Under the pieces are notes generated by a model. It had not been told where the DNA came from. It worked only from the letters and a program-made list of their open reading frames with translations, and did not search any database. The position numbers were made by a program, and so were the translations under genes. Of a DNA stretch of 64,000 nucleotides, positions 26,812 to 36,714 are shown piece by piece; position 1 is the stretch's first letter; every line of letters begins with the position of its first letter. This stretch comes from DAIOEK01 sp963828285 (lineage in GTDB: Bacteria; Chloroflexota; Anaerolineae; Anaerolineales; Anaerolineaceae). Location of the stretch: assembly GCA_963828285.1 (NCBI GenBank), contig CAWHEB010000008.1:186001-250000 (forward strand). Reading direction: 5' to 3'.

Positions 26812-27495
26812 ATGACGATCGATAAAATAACAACAGATTCTGAAACAATTATCCAGCGCTCATCGCAGAAAATTGCTTATATCTCAGCGGTTTTGGTCAC
26901 AATTTGGGCAGCGCTCTATTTTATTGGATTGGCAGGGAAATTGGTCGTGGATGGAAGTGTCCATTCCACATCATCGCCATCCATTCAATGGGTGTCAGCA
27001 GTGGTCGGAATCCTATTAGACATTTCATTGTTAGTCCTATTTATAAGCCTGCGGAGGCTTGTCCCTATACGCAATCAAGTTTATGCTGACCTCGCAACTT
27101 TATTGATGTCCCTGGTCTGTGTCACCAGCAGCATGAACTGGTTTGTTCAACTGACCATCGTTCCCGGACTGGTCCAAATGGGTGATGCATCGATGCTGGC
27201 TTTACTGGACGTCCATCACACCGGATCAGTGATGTTCGCCTTCGAACATTTGGGGTGGGGATTGTTTTTCGGACTGTCTGCTATTTTCATGGCAGCCTCT
27301 TTTGCGGGCACTAAACTTGGTTTATGGATCCGATGGCTGCTTACCGTAAGTGGTATTCTGAGTTTGATCCACTTCATTGGGATCATCTCAGGCAGTGAAT
27401 TTCTTTCTGATACAGGGTATATTGCCTGGGGCATCCTGCTTCCAGCGGCGTCCATCCTGTTGATCGGATGGAGCAAACAACAAAAGGAGTCTTGA
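26812..27495 (+). CDS. Seven-TM membrane protein, DUF4386-like
   Basis: 227 residues from 26812 (GGAGG 12 nt upstream, rather distant), with six or seven hydrophobic helices and characteristic SLRRLVPIRNQVYADLATLLMSL and FEHLGWGLFFGLSAIFMAASF. An upstream in-frame Met at 26764 lacks a ribosome site. Stop is adjacent to the PhzF start, implying co-transcription. Confidence 0.65.
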   Translation: MTIDKITTDSETIIQRSSQKIAYISAVLVTIWAALYFIGLAGKLVVDGSVHSTSSPSIQWVSAVVGILLDISLLVLFISLRRLVPIRNQVYADLATLLMSLVCVTSSMNWFVQLTIVPGLVQMGDASMLALLDVHHTGSVMFAFEHLGWGLFFGLSAIFMAASFAGTKLGLWIRWLLTVSGILSLIHFIGIISGSEFLSDTGYIAWGILLPAASILLIGWSKQQKES

Positions 27496-28281
27496 ATGAG
27501 ATTGCAAATCTTCCATGTGGATGCGTTTACGGATCAAGTCTTCAGCGGCAACCCCGCGGCAGTCTGTCCCTTACAGCACTGGTTAAAAGACGAGACCATG
27601 CAGAAGATCGCCATGGAGAATATGCTGGCAGAGACTGCTTTTTTTATTCCGGTTGCAGGCGGATTTGCCATCCGCTGGTTCACCCCGGATATTGAAATGG
27701 ATTTGTGCGGACATGCCACACTCGCATCGGCGCATGTGATTGGCAGACATCTCTTTCCTGGTACGAAAGAAATCCTGTTCCAATCGCGGAGCGGCGAATT
27801 GAAAGTAGAAGTAGGAAAAAAGTTCATCACTCTCAATTTCCCGGCACGGGATCCTGAACCCGCACAGGCTCCGCAGATCATTTTGGATGGTTTCCCAATA
27901 AAACCTACCGAAGTGTTGAAAGCCAGGGACTACATGCTGGTCTATGAAGATGAAGACACCGTGCGAAATATGAAACCAAACCGGACTGTGCTCGACCAGA
28001 TCAATCTGGACCCGGGTGGAATCATCCTCACCGCACCCGGGAAGGATGTGGATTTTGTATCCCGGTTTTTCACCACTCAGTCGACAAATTTTGAAGACCC
28101 GGTAACCGGTTCAGCACACTGTACGCTGATCCCCTACTGGAGCAAGAGACTGGACAAGAAGAGTCTGGAAGCTTTCCAGGTATCTGCGAGAGGGGGAAGA
28201 TTAAGCTGCGCGAATGCCGGAGAGCGGGTTTTGATCGCAGGTGAAGCAGTGACATTCATGGAAGGATGGATCAATCTGTAG
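27496..28281 (+). CDS. PhzF family isomerase-like protein
   Basis: 261 residues. FHVDAFTDQVFSGNPAAVC at the N-terminus, catalytic-type Glu46 (LAETAFF), DLCGHATLASAHV and DPVTGSAHC, the diaminopimelate-epimerase-fold motifs of PhzF. Family members isomerise or epimerise small acids; the true substrate is unknown. AAGGAG overlaps the end of the upstream gene. Confidence 0.88.
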   Translation: MRLQIFHVDAFTDQVFSGNPAAVCPLQHWLKDETMQKIAMENMLAETAFFIPVAGGFAIRWFTPDIEMDLCGHATLASAHVIGRHLFPGTKEILFQSRSGELKVEVGKKFITLNFPARDPEPAQAPQIILDGFPIKPTEVLKARDYMLVYEDEDTVRNMKPNRTVLDQINLDPGGIILTAPGKDVDFVSRFFTTQSTNFEDPVTGSAHCTLIPYWSKRLDKKSLEAFQVSARGGRLSCANAGERVLIAGEAVTFMEGWINL

Positions 28282-28308
28282 CTGGAATTCCATAACCAGT
28301 ACTTCTCA

Positions 28309-28343
28309 ACAGGTGTGCTAAACAAGTGGCGCACCTGTTTTTT
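28309..28343 (+). terminator. Intrinsic terminator after phzF-like gene
   Basis: ACAGGTGTGC / GCGCACCTGT 10-bp stem (one G-U pair), 10-nt loop, six T. Confidence 0.85.
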
Positions 28344-28539
28344 GTGATCCGAAAACTTCATTACCTTTTTGGATTGGCGGGGTTATAACCTGCATAAACT
28401 TATCGGTAACCATCTTGATGATGTATTCGCTCGATAATAGAAAGTAAAACTTATCTGTATTTCAACCTGTTCTTCCACTAACTACTTGAACACAACACCT
28501 ATGCAGGTTGGCATTGCAGTTCCAAATTGAGGTAAATCG

Positions 28540-30069
28540 ATGGATTTTTTGAAAAACATTCAACTCATTCAAGGGGGAATGGGGGTTTATGTATCCAACT
28601 GGCGAATGGCGAAAGCTGTCTCCATGGAAAGACCCGGCGTGACTGCCGGTACCGTGTCCGGGACCGGATTGGATCTGGTATACGTGCGTATGCTCCAATT
28701 AGGCGACCCGGGCGGGCATGTCCGACGTGCCATGACCGCATTGGATTCCAAATATGGCGTAAATATCGGCCAAAAGATCACCGAGCGTTACTTCATCGAA
28801 GGCGGAAAAGCGCCAAAAGATCGATTCAAGATCGCACCCATGCAATACTTGCGTGGTCCGGACGGTACGGACAATATCCCCATGCCGGCCAATCCGCCGG
28901 TTCCTTTCGCGCTGACTGTCAGGGATGACATCGTTGAACTCCTGATCGCCACCGGATTTGCTGAAGTATGGCTGGCAAAAGAAGGTCATTCCGGAAACAT
29001 TTTCATGAATTTTTTGAAGAAGATAGAAATCCCGCTTGTGTTCACCATGTATGGAGCAATGCTCGCGGGTGTGGATGGCTTTATTGTCGGGGCGGGGAAT
29101 CCGGATGGACTGCCTGCGATCAGCGCCAGCCTGGCCAATCACGAGACGGTGAAGATCGATATGCTGGTTTTGTACCGCGAACCGGGAGAAGACTTCTATA
29201 TTTCCTTCGACCCGAAACAGGTGGCAGACGGTAAGCTTGCCCAGACACCCGTGAATCGTCCCGCTTTTCTGGCGATCGCGTCCTTGGATAATCTTGTACA
29301 AACACTGGCTCAAAGTCAAACACAAGCGCCGGACGGCTTCATCATAGAACATCACACAGCAGGTGGACACAATGCCGGTCCGCAAGGTCCGATGAAAGTG
29401 GATGATAAGGGACAACCCATCTATAGTGAACTGGATGAACCCAATCTGGATGTGATCCGGCAAGTGGGTATTCCATTCTGGTTGGCAGGTGGATATGGCA
29501 GCCGGGATCGATTGCAGGTTGCCAGAAACGCCGGAGCGACCGGGGTACAAGTTGGATCCGTGTTCGCGTTATCCGAAGAATCCGGGATGAAACCAGTGTA
29601 CCGCTCTGCCATTCTGGAGATGATCAAAAAAGGGACTGATGATGCCGCGGTAGTTCAGACTACGCTGTTCTCCCCGACCGGATTCCCATTCAAGGTAGTC
29701 CAGTTGATGGATACACTCGCAAGCGATGAGGTTTATTCCCATCGGTCGCGGATCTGCGATATCGGTCTGTTGCAGCAACGCGGACTGACCGCACCCGACG
29801 CGAACGGGAACCGCAAATTATTCCAACGCTGTTCGGCAGCCCCGATCGAGGATTTTGTCAACAAACGTGGACTGCGGCACAACGCGGAATCCAAGCGGTG
29901 CCTTTGTAATGGTTTGATGTCCACTGTCGGATTGGGACAGGTGTTAATCAATGGAGAGGAACCTCCGATCATCACGCTGGGAAACCACCTGGATGGAATC
30001 CGCAGACTGTCGCATCAGGGACAAAATACCTACTGGGTCAAGGATATCGTTCAGGATATTTTGGGTTAG
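28540..30069 (+). CDS. Nitronate monooxygenase-family (NMO/PfaD-like) flavoprotein
   Basis: 509 residues. IQGGMGVYVSNWRMAKAVS and GVTAGTVSGTGLD at the N-terminus; EHHTAGGHNAGPQGP carries the NMO catalytic-type His; FWLAGGYGSRDRLQVARNAGATGVQVGSVFAL (in parts) is the FMN phosphate site. Longer than class I NMOs, with a C-terminal Cys-containing extension (CDIGLLQQRG, KRCLCNGL). Could be a PfaD/FabK-type oxidoreductase rather than a true nitronate oxidase. Monocistronic. Confidence 0.82.
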   Translation: MDFLKNIQLIQGGMGVYVSNWRMAKAVSMERPGVTAGTVSGTGLDLVYVRMLQLGDPGGHVRRAMTALDSKYGVNIGQKITERYFIEGGKAPKDRFKIAPMQYLRGPDGTDNIPMPANPPVPFALTVRDDIVELLIATGFAEVWLAKEGHSGNIFMNFLKKIEIPLVFTMYGAMLAGVDGFIVGAGNPDGLPAISASLANHETVKIDMLVLYREPGEDFYISFDPKQVADGKLAQTPVNRPAFLAIASLDNLVQTLAQSQTQAPDGFIIEHHTAGGHNAGPQGPMKVDDKGQPIYSELDEPNLDVIRQVGIPFWLAGGYGSRDRLQVARNAGATGVQVGSVFALSEESGMKPVYRSAILEMIKKGTDDAAVVQTTLFSPTGFPFKVVQLMDTLASDEVYSHRSRICDIGLLQQRGLTAPDANGNRKLFQRCSAAPIEDFVNKRGLRHNAESKRCLCNGLMSTVGLGQVLINGEEPPIITLGNHLDGIRRLSHQGQNTYWVKDIVQDILG

Positions 30070-30158
30070 ATAGCTCTTCCGATAATAATTCGAACAGGTT
30101 CCAAGATCTTGCGATAATACTTATCTTCCTGATCACGGCTGATCCATAATTGAAATGG

Positions 30159-30184
30159 AAAATCACGGAACTCTCCGTGGTTTT
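30159..30184 (+). terminator. Intrinsic terminator after nitronate monooxygenase-like gene
   Basis: AAAATCACGGA / TCCGTGGTTTT stem (one T-G pair), loop ACTC, ending in four T. Confidence 0.8.
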
Positions 30185-30325
30185 CTACATTATCGTTTGT
30201 TTTTGAATGCTTGAACTACTTCAAAAAAGACAATCTTCCACTTAAGACATATTAATTTAGCAGGAAACACGGTCGACAAGTTGATCGCATTGTCGAAATT
30301 CAAAGTGCTGTACAATTCCTATATT

Positions 30326-31825
30326 ATGGAATCCAATCAGGGAACAATTGATAAGCTGGTGACCGGTGCCAGACAAGGAATGATTGGCACCATTGGAGGT
30401 CGATTCCTCGGCGTGCTTGGAAGTATTCTGGCTGCCCGAATTCTCGGGCCGGCAGTCTTTGGGTTGTATGCAATTGGCTGGACCTTGCTCAGGTTTTTAT
30501 CACTTTTATTTCCCATGGGAATGGATAGAGCTGTCCTTCGGTTCGCCCCACAGTATTGGAAGAGAGATCCTGAGGGATTGAAAGGCTTGTTTTATCAGAC
30601 CATCTTTCTGTCTTTTGGATCAGGTCTGATTTTTGGAATACTTCTTTATTTGCTAGCGCCATGGCTGGCAACTACGGTCTATCACAAACCCGAACTATTA
30701 AGCGTGTTTCGCCTGTTTTCGATTGCATTTCCGATGCTTTCCCTGCTAATTGTAGTGACAGCAGCAACACGGATCACGCAAAAAGTAAAAATCTCCATGC
30801 TCATTCAGGATATTGGCCAACCCATCCTTGGTCTTTTCTTGATGATCGGATTTTATTTTCTCGGTCTGAAAATTTCAGGGGTAATCCTATCAGATATCAT
30901 CTCAATTACCATTGCAGCAGTAGTCAGCATTGTATTTATTTTTAGAGTATTTCCAGAAATAATCCCCACGCAAACGAAATATAAAAACTCTCTGCAGGAG
31001 TTGTTTGCATATGCGGTACCAGCCGCATTGGGTGGAGCTTTTTCGGTCTACGTTTTCTGGATCGACCGGATCCTGATCGGTTACCTGCGACCATCGTACG
31101 ACAATGGCATATACCTGGCTGTATCACAAATCTCGACCATCTTTCTGGTCATCTCATCGGGAATAAATTCCGTGGTTGTGCCAATATTCTCAAGTCTTTT
31201 TCATCAAAAAGACATGAAGACGCTTGAAGAGATCTACCGCATCAGCACCAAATGGGGGATTTATTTTAGTGTGCCGATCCTGATCGTTTTATTGATCTCA
31301 CCAGGATCCACTCTTTCGTTGATTTACGGAGGACAATACCAGGGTGGAGCGATTGTCCTTCTGGTTCTACTTGCCGGTCAAGCGGTAAACTTGATCACTG
31401 GATCAGTGAATCCATTATTGATCATGACTGGAAATCAGAAGTTTTTATTCAAGCTATCCGGAATTGTTTTAGCGGTTGATATTATTCTTAATTATTTATT
31501 GATCAAGAGATATGGATTGATCGGCGCTGCTGTGGGAACATCCATCAGTTTGAGCGGATTATATTTAATTGCGCTATTCTGGGTCAAGTATAAACTTGGT
31601 TTATGGCCATACGATCGACGCTACCTGAAAGGATTATGGGCTGGATTGGCAGCAATTCTTATTGTCGGGTTGATCAAGATGACCAATCCAGTGACAGCGC
31701 CTTGGGGTGTAATTTTGCAAGGGATCGGTGCGCTGGCAGGATTTTTTGGCATGCTGTATCTACAAAAGCTGGACTCTGAAGATCTGAAGTTCATTCGAAA
31801 TATTTTTAATAAATTCAATGCTTGA
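30326..31825 (+). CDS. Oligosaccharide flippase (Wzx-like, MOP superfamily)
   Basis: 499 residues, ~14 TM helices. N-terminal GARQGMIGTIGGRFLGVLGSILAARILGP (in parts) and FGLYAIGWTLLRFLSLLFPMG are typical of RfbX/PST flippases; FYLLIKRYGLIGAAVGT-type motif near the end. Would flip undecaprenyl-linked glycan across the membrane. Start at 30326 (MESNQG) chosen over 30281, which overlaps a TACAAT -10-like element. No Shine-Dalgarno is evident. First gene of the polysaccharide locus. Confidence 0.85.
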   Translation: MESNQGTIDKLVTGARQGMIGTIGGRFLGVLGSILAARILGPAVFGLYAIGWTLLRFLSLLFPMGMDRAVLRFAPQYWKRDPEGLKGLFYQTIFLSFGSGLIFGILLYLLAPWLATTVYHKPELLSVFRLFSIAFPMLSLLIVVTAATRITQKVKISMLIQDIGQPILGLFLMIGFYFLGLKISGVILSDIISITIAAVVSIVFIFRVFPEIIPTQTKYKNSLQELFAYAVPAALGGAFSVYVFWIDRILIGYLRPSYDNGIYLAVSQISTIFLVISSGINSVVVPIFSSLFHQKDMKTLEEIYRISTKWGIYFSVPILIVLLISPGSTLSLIYGGQYQGGAIVLLVLLAGQAVNLITGSVNPLLIMTGNQKFLFKLSGIVLAVDIILNYLLIKRYGLIGAAVGTSISLSGLYLIALFWVKYKLGLWPYDRRYLKGLWAGLAAILIVGLIKMTNPVTAPWGVILQGIGALAGFFGMLYLQKLDSEDLKFIRNIFNKFNA

Positions 31826-33258
31826 TGGGTCAAAATAGTATGCTCACGAATTCCAAATATGATTCCGATAAAAAATTTGTATTTTATCTAAACCTCATCA
31901 TAGTCCTTTTGAGCATCACCATACTGCGATTACCAATCGTACTTGGCTATCGATATGATTTTTTCATTAGAGGTTTCACATCGGTCCCGTTGTTTTGTGT
32001 ATTTGTAATGAATTTGTACTACATCAGAAAATTCAAGATTCGTCTGCACATCGATCGCAAGCTGACCGCAACGCTGCTACTCTTTATGGTGATTTGGATC
32101 GTAGCACTTCTCAGAACAGCATTCATCGAGATCAATTTTGATACTTTTACTGCTTTTCTGATCCTTTTTACCTACTTTCCTCTCGGTATGTATGTTTTTT
32201 CTGTCTTCCATGCCATTCCGGAAGAAAATCAGCAGATCAAGCTGGCGAAGGCAGTTGTCTATTCCTTTGTTTTATATGTTGTATTAAATTTTGTTTTTCA
32301 TTGGATCGGGATTTCTACGAATGATGAAATTTACCTCACCAGGTATCCGGCACAAATGCTTGGTTTGCTTGGAATCAAAACATATCGAGTATTATTTCCT
32401 ATGGCTGACGGAAACAACAGCTTTGGAATACTCGCTGGAGCGTCATTAGTTGGAGTAATTCAATTACTCAGGAGCCGTTCTGGAAATATCGAGAGGATCA
32501 TCTATATCCTGGTCAGTCTGGTTTGCCTGTCAGTAATTTTTATGACAGATTCTCGCGGGGCGCTTATTTTTTCTGTAATCTCGATATTCCTGCTATTTAT
32601 TCCTAAAAATGCCTTTCGCTATCTCCGATGGAGTCCCATATTCATTTCCCTCATTCCTTTGATGGCATTTACATTCGTTCCAAATATCCTTTCGAATTCC
32701 ACCACATGGCTAAACCGTCCATCCGGAGAAAACATTCCGGTACAAGGTATAAGGCAAGACCCATCATGCCAACAGTCTCTGAATAATAATGGCGGCTCAT
32801 TGAGTAACCGGCCGATCATTTGGCAGATTATCCTTAATCATCTGAAGGATTTCAAACCTTCACATATATTTGGTTATGGTTATCGAGGTCATGTCGTTTC
32901 CTCGATATCAGATCAGTATGACTGCCTGTTTGCCAGTTATGCAAAAAGCAATCTCGCCTCATCTCATAATATTTGGCTGCAATTGATCCTAGATATTGGC
33001 TATTTCGGATTGTTAATTACTGTCATTCTCTTTGTTTTACTGACACTCATTCTCACACAATCATGGATTTCAAACAACCTTGCCATTTTCCCATCGATGC
33101 TCGGTGTTCTGTTTTATATTATTATGATTGGTTCGTTGGAAGCGCCCATATCACCTGATTTCTACGGTCCATTCATTTTCCTAATTCTTATAACTATATG
33201 CAGTATGTTTTTCTCGCAGATCAAGAATGTCAACAAACCGGAGAATCCACATTTATGA
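31825..33258 (+). CDS. O-antigen polymerase/ligase-like membrane protein (Wzy-type)
   Basis: 477 residues, ~11 TM helices with one large extracytoplasmic loop (NRPSGENIPVQG...NRPIIWQIIL) followed by HIFGYGYRGH and SSHNIWLQLILDIGY, the arrangement of the Wzy_C/O-antigen ligase family. Start ATG 31825 overlaps the flippase stop by 1 nt. Probably polymerises or ligates the repeat unit of the surface glycan. Confidence 0.78.
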   Translation: MGQNSMLTNSKYDSDKKFVFYLNLIIVLLSITILRLPIVLGYRYDFFIRGFTSVPLFCVFVMNLYYIRKFKIRLHIDRKLTATLLLFMVIWIVALLRTAFIEINFDTFTAFLILFTYFPLGMYVFSVFHAIPEENQQIKLAKAVVYSFVLYVVLNFVFHWIGISTNDEIYLTRYPAQMLGLLGIKTYRVLFPMADGNNSFGILAGASLVGVIQLLRSRSGNIERIIYILVSLVCLSVIFMTDSRGALIFSVISIFLLFIPKNAFRYLRWSPIFISLIPLMAFTFVPNILSNSTTWLNRPSGENIPVQGIRQDPSCQQSLNNNGGSLSNRPIIWQIILNHLKDFKPSHIFGYGYRGHVVSSISDQYDCLFASYAKSNLASSHNIWLQLILDIGYFGLLITVILFVLLTLILTQSWISNNLAIFPSMLGVLFYIIMIGSLEAPISPDFYGPFIFLILITICSMFFSQIKNVNKPENPHL

Positions 33259-33533
33259 ACCAGTATGCTAATTTCATCGGCTATTCTCCGCTTGAAAATG
33301 TCGGCAAGGAAAAGATGCGCCACGTGATCAGGATGTGTAAAGTAATCATCGAGATGCATCATCCCTGTAAGCAGGGAGATCAAATTCTGGTGGCGGGAGA
33401 CGGTGATGGTACCAAAGCGTCATTTCTCTCTGAGGAGTTCCTGATTCCAACCACCGGTGTTGACATCATCGTCCATCCCGCTCATTCCAATGTACAATTC
33501 CAATTAGGAACTATTCTATTAAACGAAATTTGA
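33255..33533 (+). pseudogene. N-terminal fragment of a SAM-dependent methyltransferase
   Basis: Begins on an ATGA overlap with the polymerase gene. 92 residues: YSPLENVGKEKMRHVIRMCKVI then class I motif ILVAGDGDGTKASFLS and TGVDIIVHPAH, after which the sequence stops. The rest of the Rossmann fold is missing, and no continuation was found in either other frame of the next ~100 nt, so this is a real truncation rather than a simple indel. Confidence 0.65.
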
Positions 33534-33635
33534 AGCTAATCGGATTTGCTGTCCGGCTGGTTAGGATCTCCGGTCTTTCAGGGGTACTATATAGATCTAA
33601 TTAATTCGAATGAAAAAGGAATTTACTAAAAGATA

Positions 33636-34472
33636 ATGAAACGAATTGGAAGGTTTACCCTCGCTGAAATTTCTTATAGAAAATTGCTATCGGCATTAAA
33701 AACCCGCTTTGCGGAACTTCCCCATTCCATCGCATGGAATTTCGACTCATTTGCCATTGAGAATAAAAATAGATTGAGTAAATTCAAGGGGATCCATGCC
33801 GGTAAAAGGTGTTTTATCCTGGCGAATGGTCCCAGCCTCGCAAGGACCAACCTTGATCTGTTGACCAATGAATATACATTTGGACTAAATCGCCTTTATT
33901 TAAATTTTGCCACATCCAGTTTCCGACCCACCTATTATCTGGCAATGAATGAACTGATCCTCGAACAGTTTGCGTCAGATATCGCCAGCTTGGAGATGCC
34001 GAAATTTCTAAATTGGAATTGCCGTTCGTATTATGATCCTTCTGACAGCAGTATCCACTACATCAAGTCGAAGATTGTCATCAACGATTCTTTCGAAGGC
34101 GACCTAACCAAACCCATTGTCGTGGGCGGAACAGTGACCTTCGTTACTTTACAACTGGCATATTATATGGGTTTTAGCAAAGTGATCATCATCGGATTGG
34201 ATCATAACTATGCGGAAAAAGGTACTCCTAATCAAGCTGTTGTCAGGAAAGAGACAGTTGACGAAAGCCATTTTCATCCAAATTACTTTCCTCAAGGTAT
34301 GAAATGGCAGTTACCAGATTTAGTCAGATCTGAAATCGATTATGAACTTGCCCGTAATCATTATTCTAATAATGGAAGGGAAATTATGGATGCCACGCCA
34401 AGTGGCAAATGCCAGGTATTTGAGAAAGTCGAATTTCAATCATTGTTCAGTCCATCGGAAAATACAAAATAA
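33636..34472 (+). CDS. DUF115 (MptE-like) glycan-locus protein, putative glycosyltransferase
   Basis: 278 residues. Core motif CFILANGPSLARTNLDLL followed by TFGLNRLYLNF, then VVGGTVTFVTLQLAYYMGFSKVIIIGLDHNY; this resembles DUF115/Maf-like and sialyltransferase GT42-type nucleotide-sugar folds. Position inside a polysaccharide cluster supports a glycosyltransferase role. Alternative: a pyrophosphokinase-like fold without transferase activity. Confidence 0.65.
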   Translation: MKRIGRFTLAEISYRKLLSALKTRFAELPHSIAWNFDSFAIENKNRLSKFKGIHAGKRCFILANGPSLARTNLDLLTNEYTFGLNRLYLNFATSSFRPTYYLAMNELILEQFASDIASLEMPKFLNWNCRSYYDPSDSSIHYIKSKIVINDSFEGDLTKPIVVGGTVTFVTLQLAYYMGFSKVIIIGLDHNYAEKGTPNQAVVRKETVDESHFHPNYFPQGMKWQLPDLVRSEIDYELARNHYSNNGREIMDATPSGKCQVFEKVEFQSLFSPSENTK

Positions 34473-34532
34473 TTATGTAACGGTATGCAAAACATAAATA
34501 GTACCTCCCCCTATTCTTGAACACCCACCCGA

Positions 34533-36714
34533 ATGATGATATTAAATACCCAAATAAATCCCACTTCATATTCTGAAACAGTCCGTAAAGTTATATCTTG
34601 GGCAGTTATGTGTGAAAGCCGATCCATCTATGCTGCCAATGTGCATATGGTGATGGAAGCTTATGACTCAAAGGATTTTCAGAAAATAGTAAATTCTGCT
34701 GATCTGGTTACCCCGGATGGGATGCCACTGGTGTGGTTGTTACGCTCCAAAGGATTCAAAGGTCAAGAACGGGTTTATGGTCCAACCCTGATGCTGGAGA
34801 TTCTGTCAGAAGCATCTAGAGAGAAAATACCGGTTGGTTTTCTTGGATCATCCGAAGAAATTCTCGCGAAGTTGACATGAAAAGATGTCACCCAGGTTTC
34901 CGGGAATTACTGTTGGAGTACAAATTGCACCACCATTCAGAAAATTGACCAACGAGGAAGATCAGGAAATCATCCAAAGGATCAATGATTCGGGGACAAG
35001 GATCTTATTTGTCAGCCTTGGTTGCCCCAAACAGGAGTACTGGATCGCGGAACATCGGGGTAAGATCCATGCAGTGATGGTTGGAGTAGGAGCTGCCTTT
35101 GCATTTCATGCAGGTGAGGTTCGCCAATCTCCGTCCTGGATGCAAAAACTCGGGATTGAATGGTTGTACCGGCTCATTTCAAGAACCAAAGCGGCTTTGG
35201 AAAAGGTACTTGTTTACCATCCCACGCTTTATCCTCCTCATCATCGGAGAGTTTCTGCGAGGAAAGTTATTTACCAGGTCTGGGTAGCCATGCTTAGAAG
35301 ATTCTCAATCAACTTTACGATATTCTCGATGATCCTGGATGGGATAATGGTGCTTGGATCGCTGGTATCCATGTCTTCAGTCCGTATCGCGATGAACAAA
35401 CTCCCATTCATTGAAACGCTTCCAGCGGATATTCACTATCCCCTTTCAATCTATCTATTTTTCCCGGTGATCTGGGTCGGGGTACTTGCAGCATTCTCAA
35501 TATACGACGGGAAGAAATTCTTCAAATTGGTGGATGAATTCTCCATGCTGACGATCGCTTCCATGGTCGGATCCATATCCCAGGCTGGCTATCTATACCT
35601 GTCTTATCGCGATTTCTCACGTGCATTATTTCTGATGATCGTTGTGGTGACCTTCGTTCTATGCATTTCCTGGCGATTGGTCGCCCGTCTGATTTTCCGT
35701 TTGCGAAAAGATACATTGAACTTATCGCGGAATTTACTGATCGTTGGCGTCGGGTCAGAATTGACAAAAGTGGAAAAAGAAATCCGAACGAATTTACTGG
35801 AAGAAGTATTAAAAGTCCAGATTTTGGATTTGAAAACACTGGAATGATTTTCAGAACGAAACCCCCGAAACCTGTATCCAGACTGTGGCGTATGTACGGG
35901 AAAAGGTCAAGGCAGACCAAATCACTGATGTGGTGATTGCATTTCCGCGCAGTTCTTCCGATTGGATCGAGGCTATTTCTTCGCATCTGGAAGATCTATC
36001 TTTGGGGGTCTGGGTTGCTCTTGATTTTTATGATCTTTCGCTGGCGGATGCCCGGGTGGAGAACCTGGCCGGGTTGCCCCTGTTGGATCTCCGCGCGCCA
36101 GCGTTGGATGATTATTCCAGGATCATCAAACGGGTGTTTGATCTGGTGGTAGCAACATTCACCCTGGTTGTCATATCTCCTATTTTGTTATTGATCGCGA
36201 TCATCATCCTTGATCGATGATGGATGGCCGATTTTCTTCCTGCAGAACCGGGTGGGTGAGAACGGTCAGTTATTCAAAATGATCAAGTTTAGAACCATGG
36301 TAAAACACGCGGAAAAAATTCGCGAGCAGGTCGAACAGCTTGATGAAAACGGTAATTTGATCCACAAGATGCGGAATGATCCGCGCATCCTTCGTATCAG
36401 GGAAGATATTACGCAAGTTAAGTCTGGATGAATTCCCACAGTTGATCAACGTGATCAAAGGGGAAATGAGCGTCGTAGGTCCGCGTCCTGAGCTGCCTTA
36501 TCTCGCTGAAACCTACCAACACTGGCAGCGCCGCCGGTTGTCAGTGCCGCCGGGGATCACAGGCTGGTGGCAGATCAACGGTCGCAGTGACCGGGTAATG
36601 CATCTGCACACCGAAGATGACATTTATTATGTAGAGAACTATTCGATCTGGCTCGATCTACAAATCCTGATCCGAACGATATGGGTCGTCATCGTTGGAA
36701 AAGGAGCTTTCTGA
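34533..36714 (+). CDS. WecG/TagA/CpsF glycosyltransferase fused to polyprenyl glycosylphosphotransferase (four frameshifts)
   Basis: Residues ~1-235 are a WecG/TagA domain (IYAANVHMVMEAY, TPDGMPLVWLLR, GFLGSS, FVSLGCPKQEYWI, GVGAAFAFHAGEVRQSP, WLYRLISR). They run in one frame into a four-helix membrane domain and CoA_binding_3-like region, then the bacterial sugar transferase domain (KRVFDLVVATFTLVVISP, QNRVGENGQLFKMIKFRTM, LDEFPQLINVIKGEMSVVGPRPE, PPGITGWWQINGR). Single extra bases near 34876, 35832-35836, 36210-36213 and 36399 break the frame; each correction restores a conserved motif. The C-terminal domain would load sugar-1-phosphate on undecaprenyl phosphate and the N-terminal domain would add the second, ManNAc-like sugar. 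The domain junction falls inside one uninterrupted frame (34885-35847), so the fusion does not depend on the corrections. Confidence 0.75.

Noticed and set aside
28699..29550. Minus-strand 283-residue frame within the nitronate monooxygenase
   Set aside because: Antisense shadow without motifs.
35522..35986. Minus-strand frame across the WecG fusion
   Set aside because: No motif; the region is covered by the frameshifted fusion protein.
34875..36431. Programmed ribosomal frameshifting in the WecG fusion gene
   Set aside because: Four separate shifts, all by one extra base, with no slippery heptamer and pseudoknot pattern; sequencing error is simpler.
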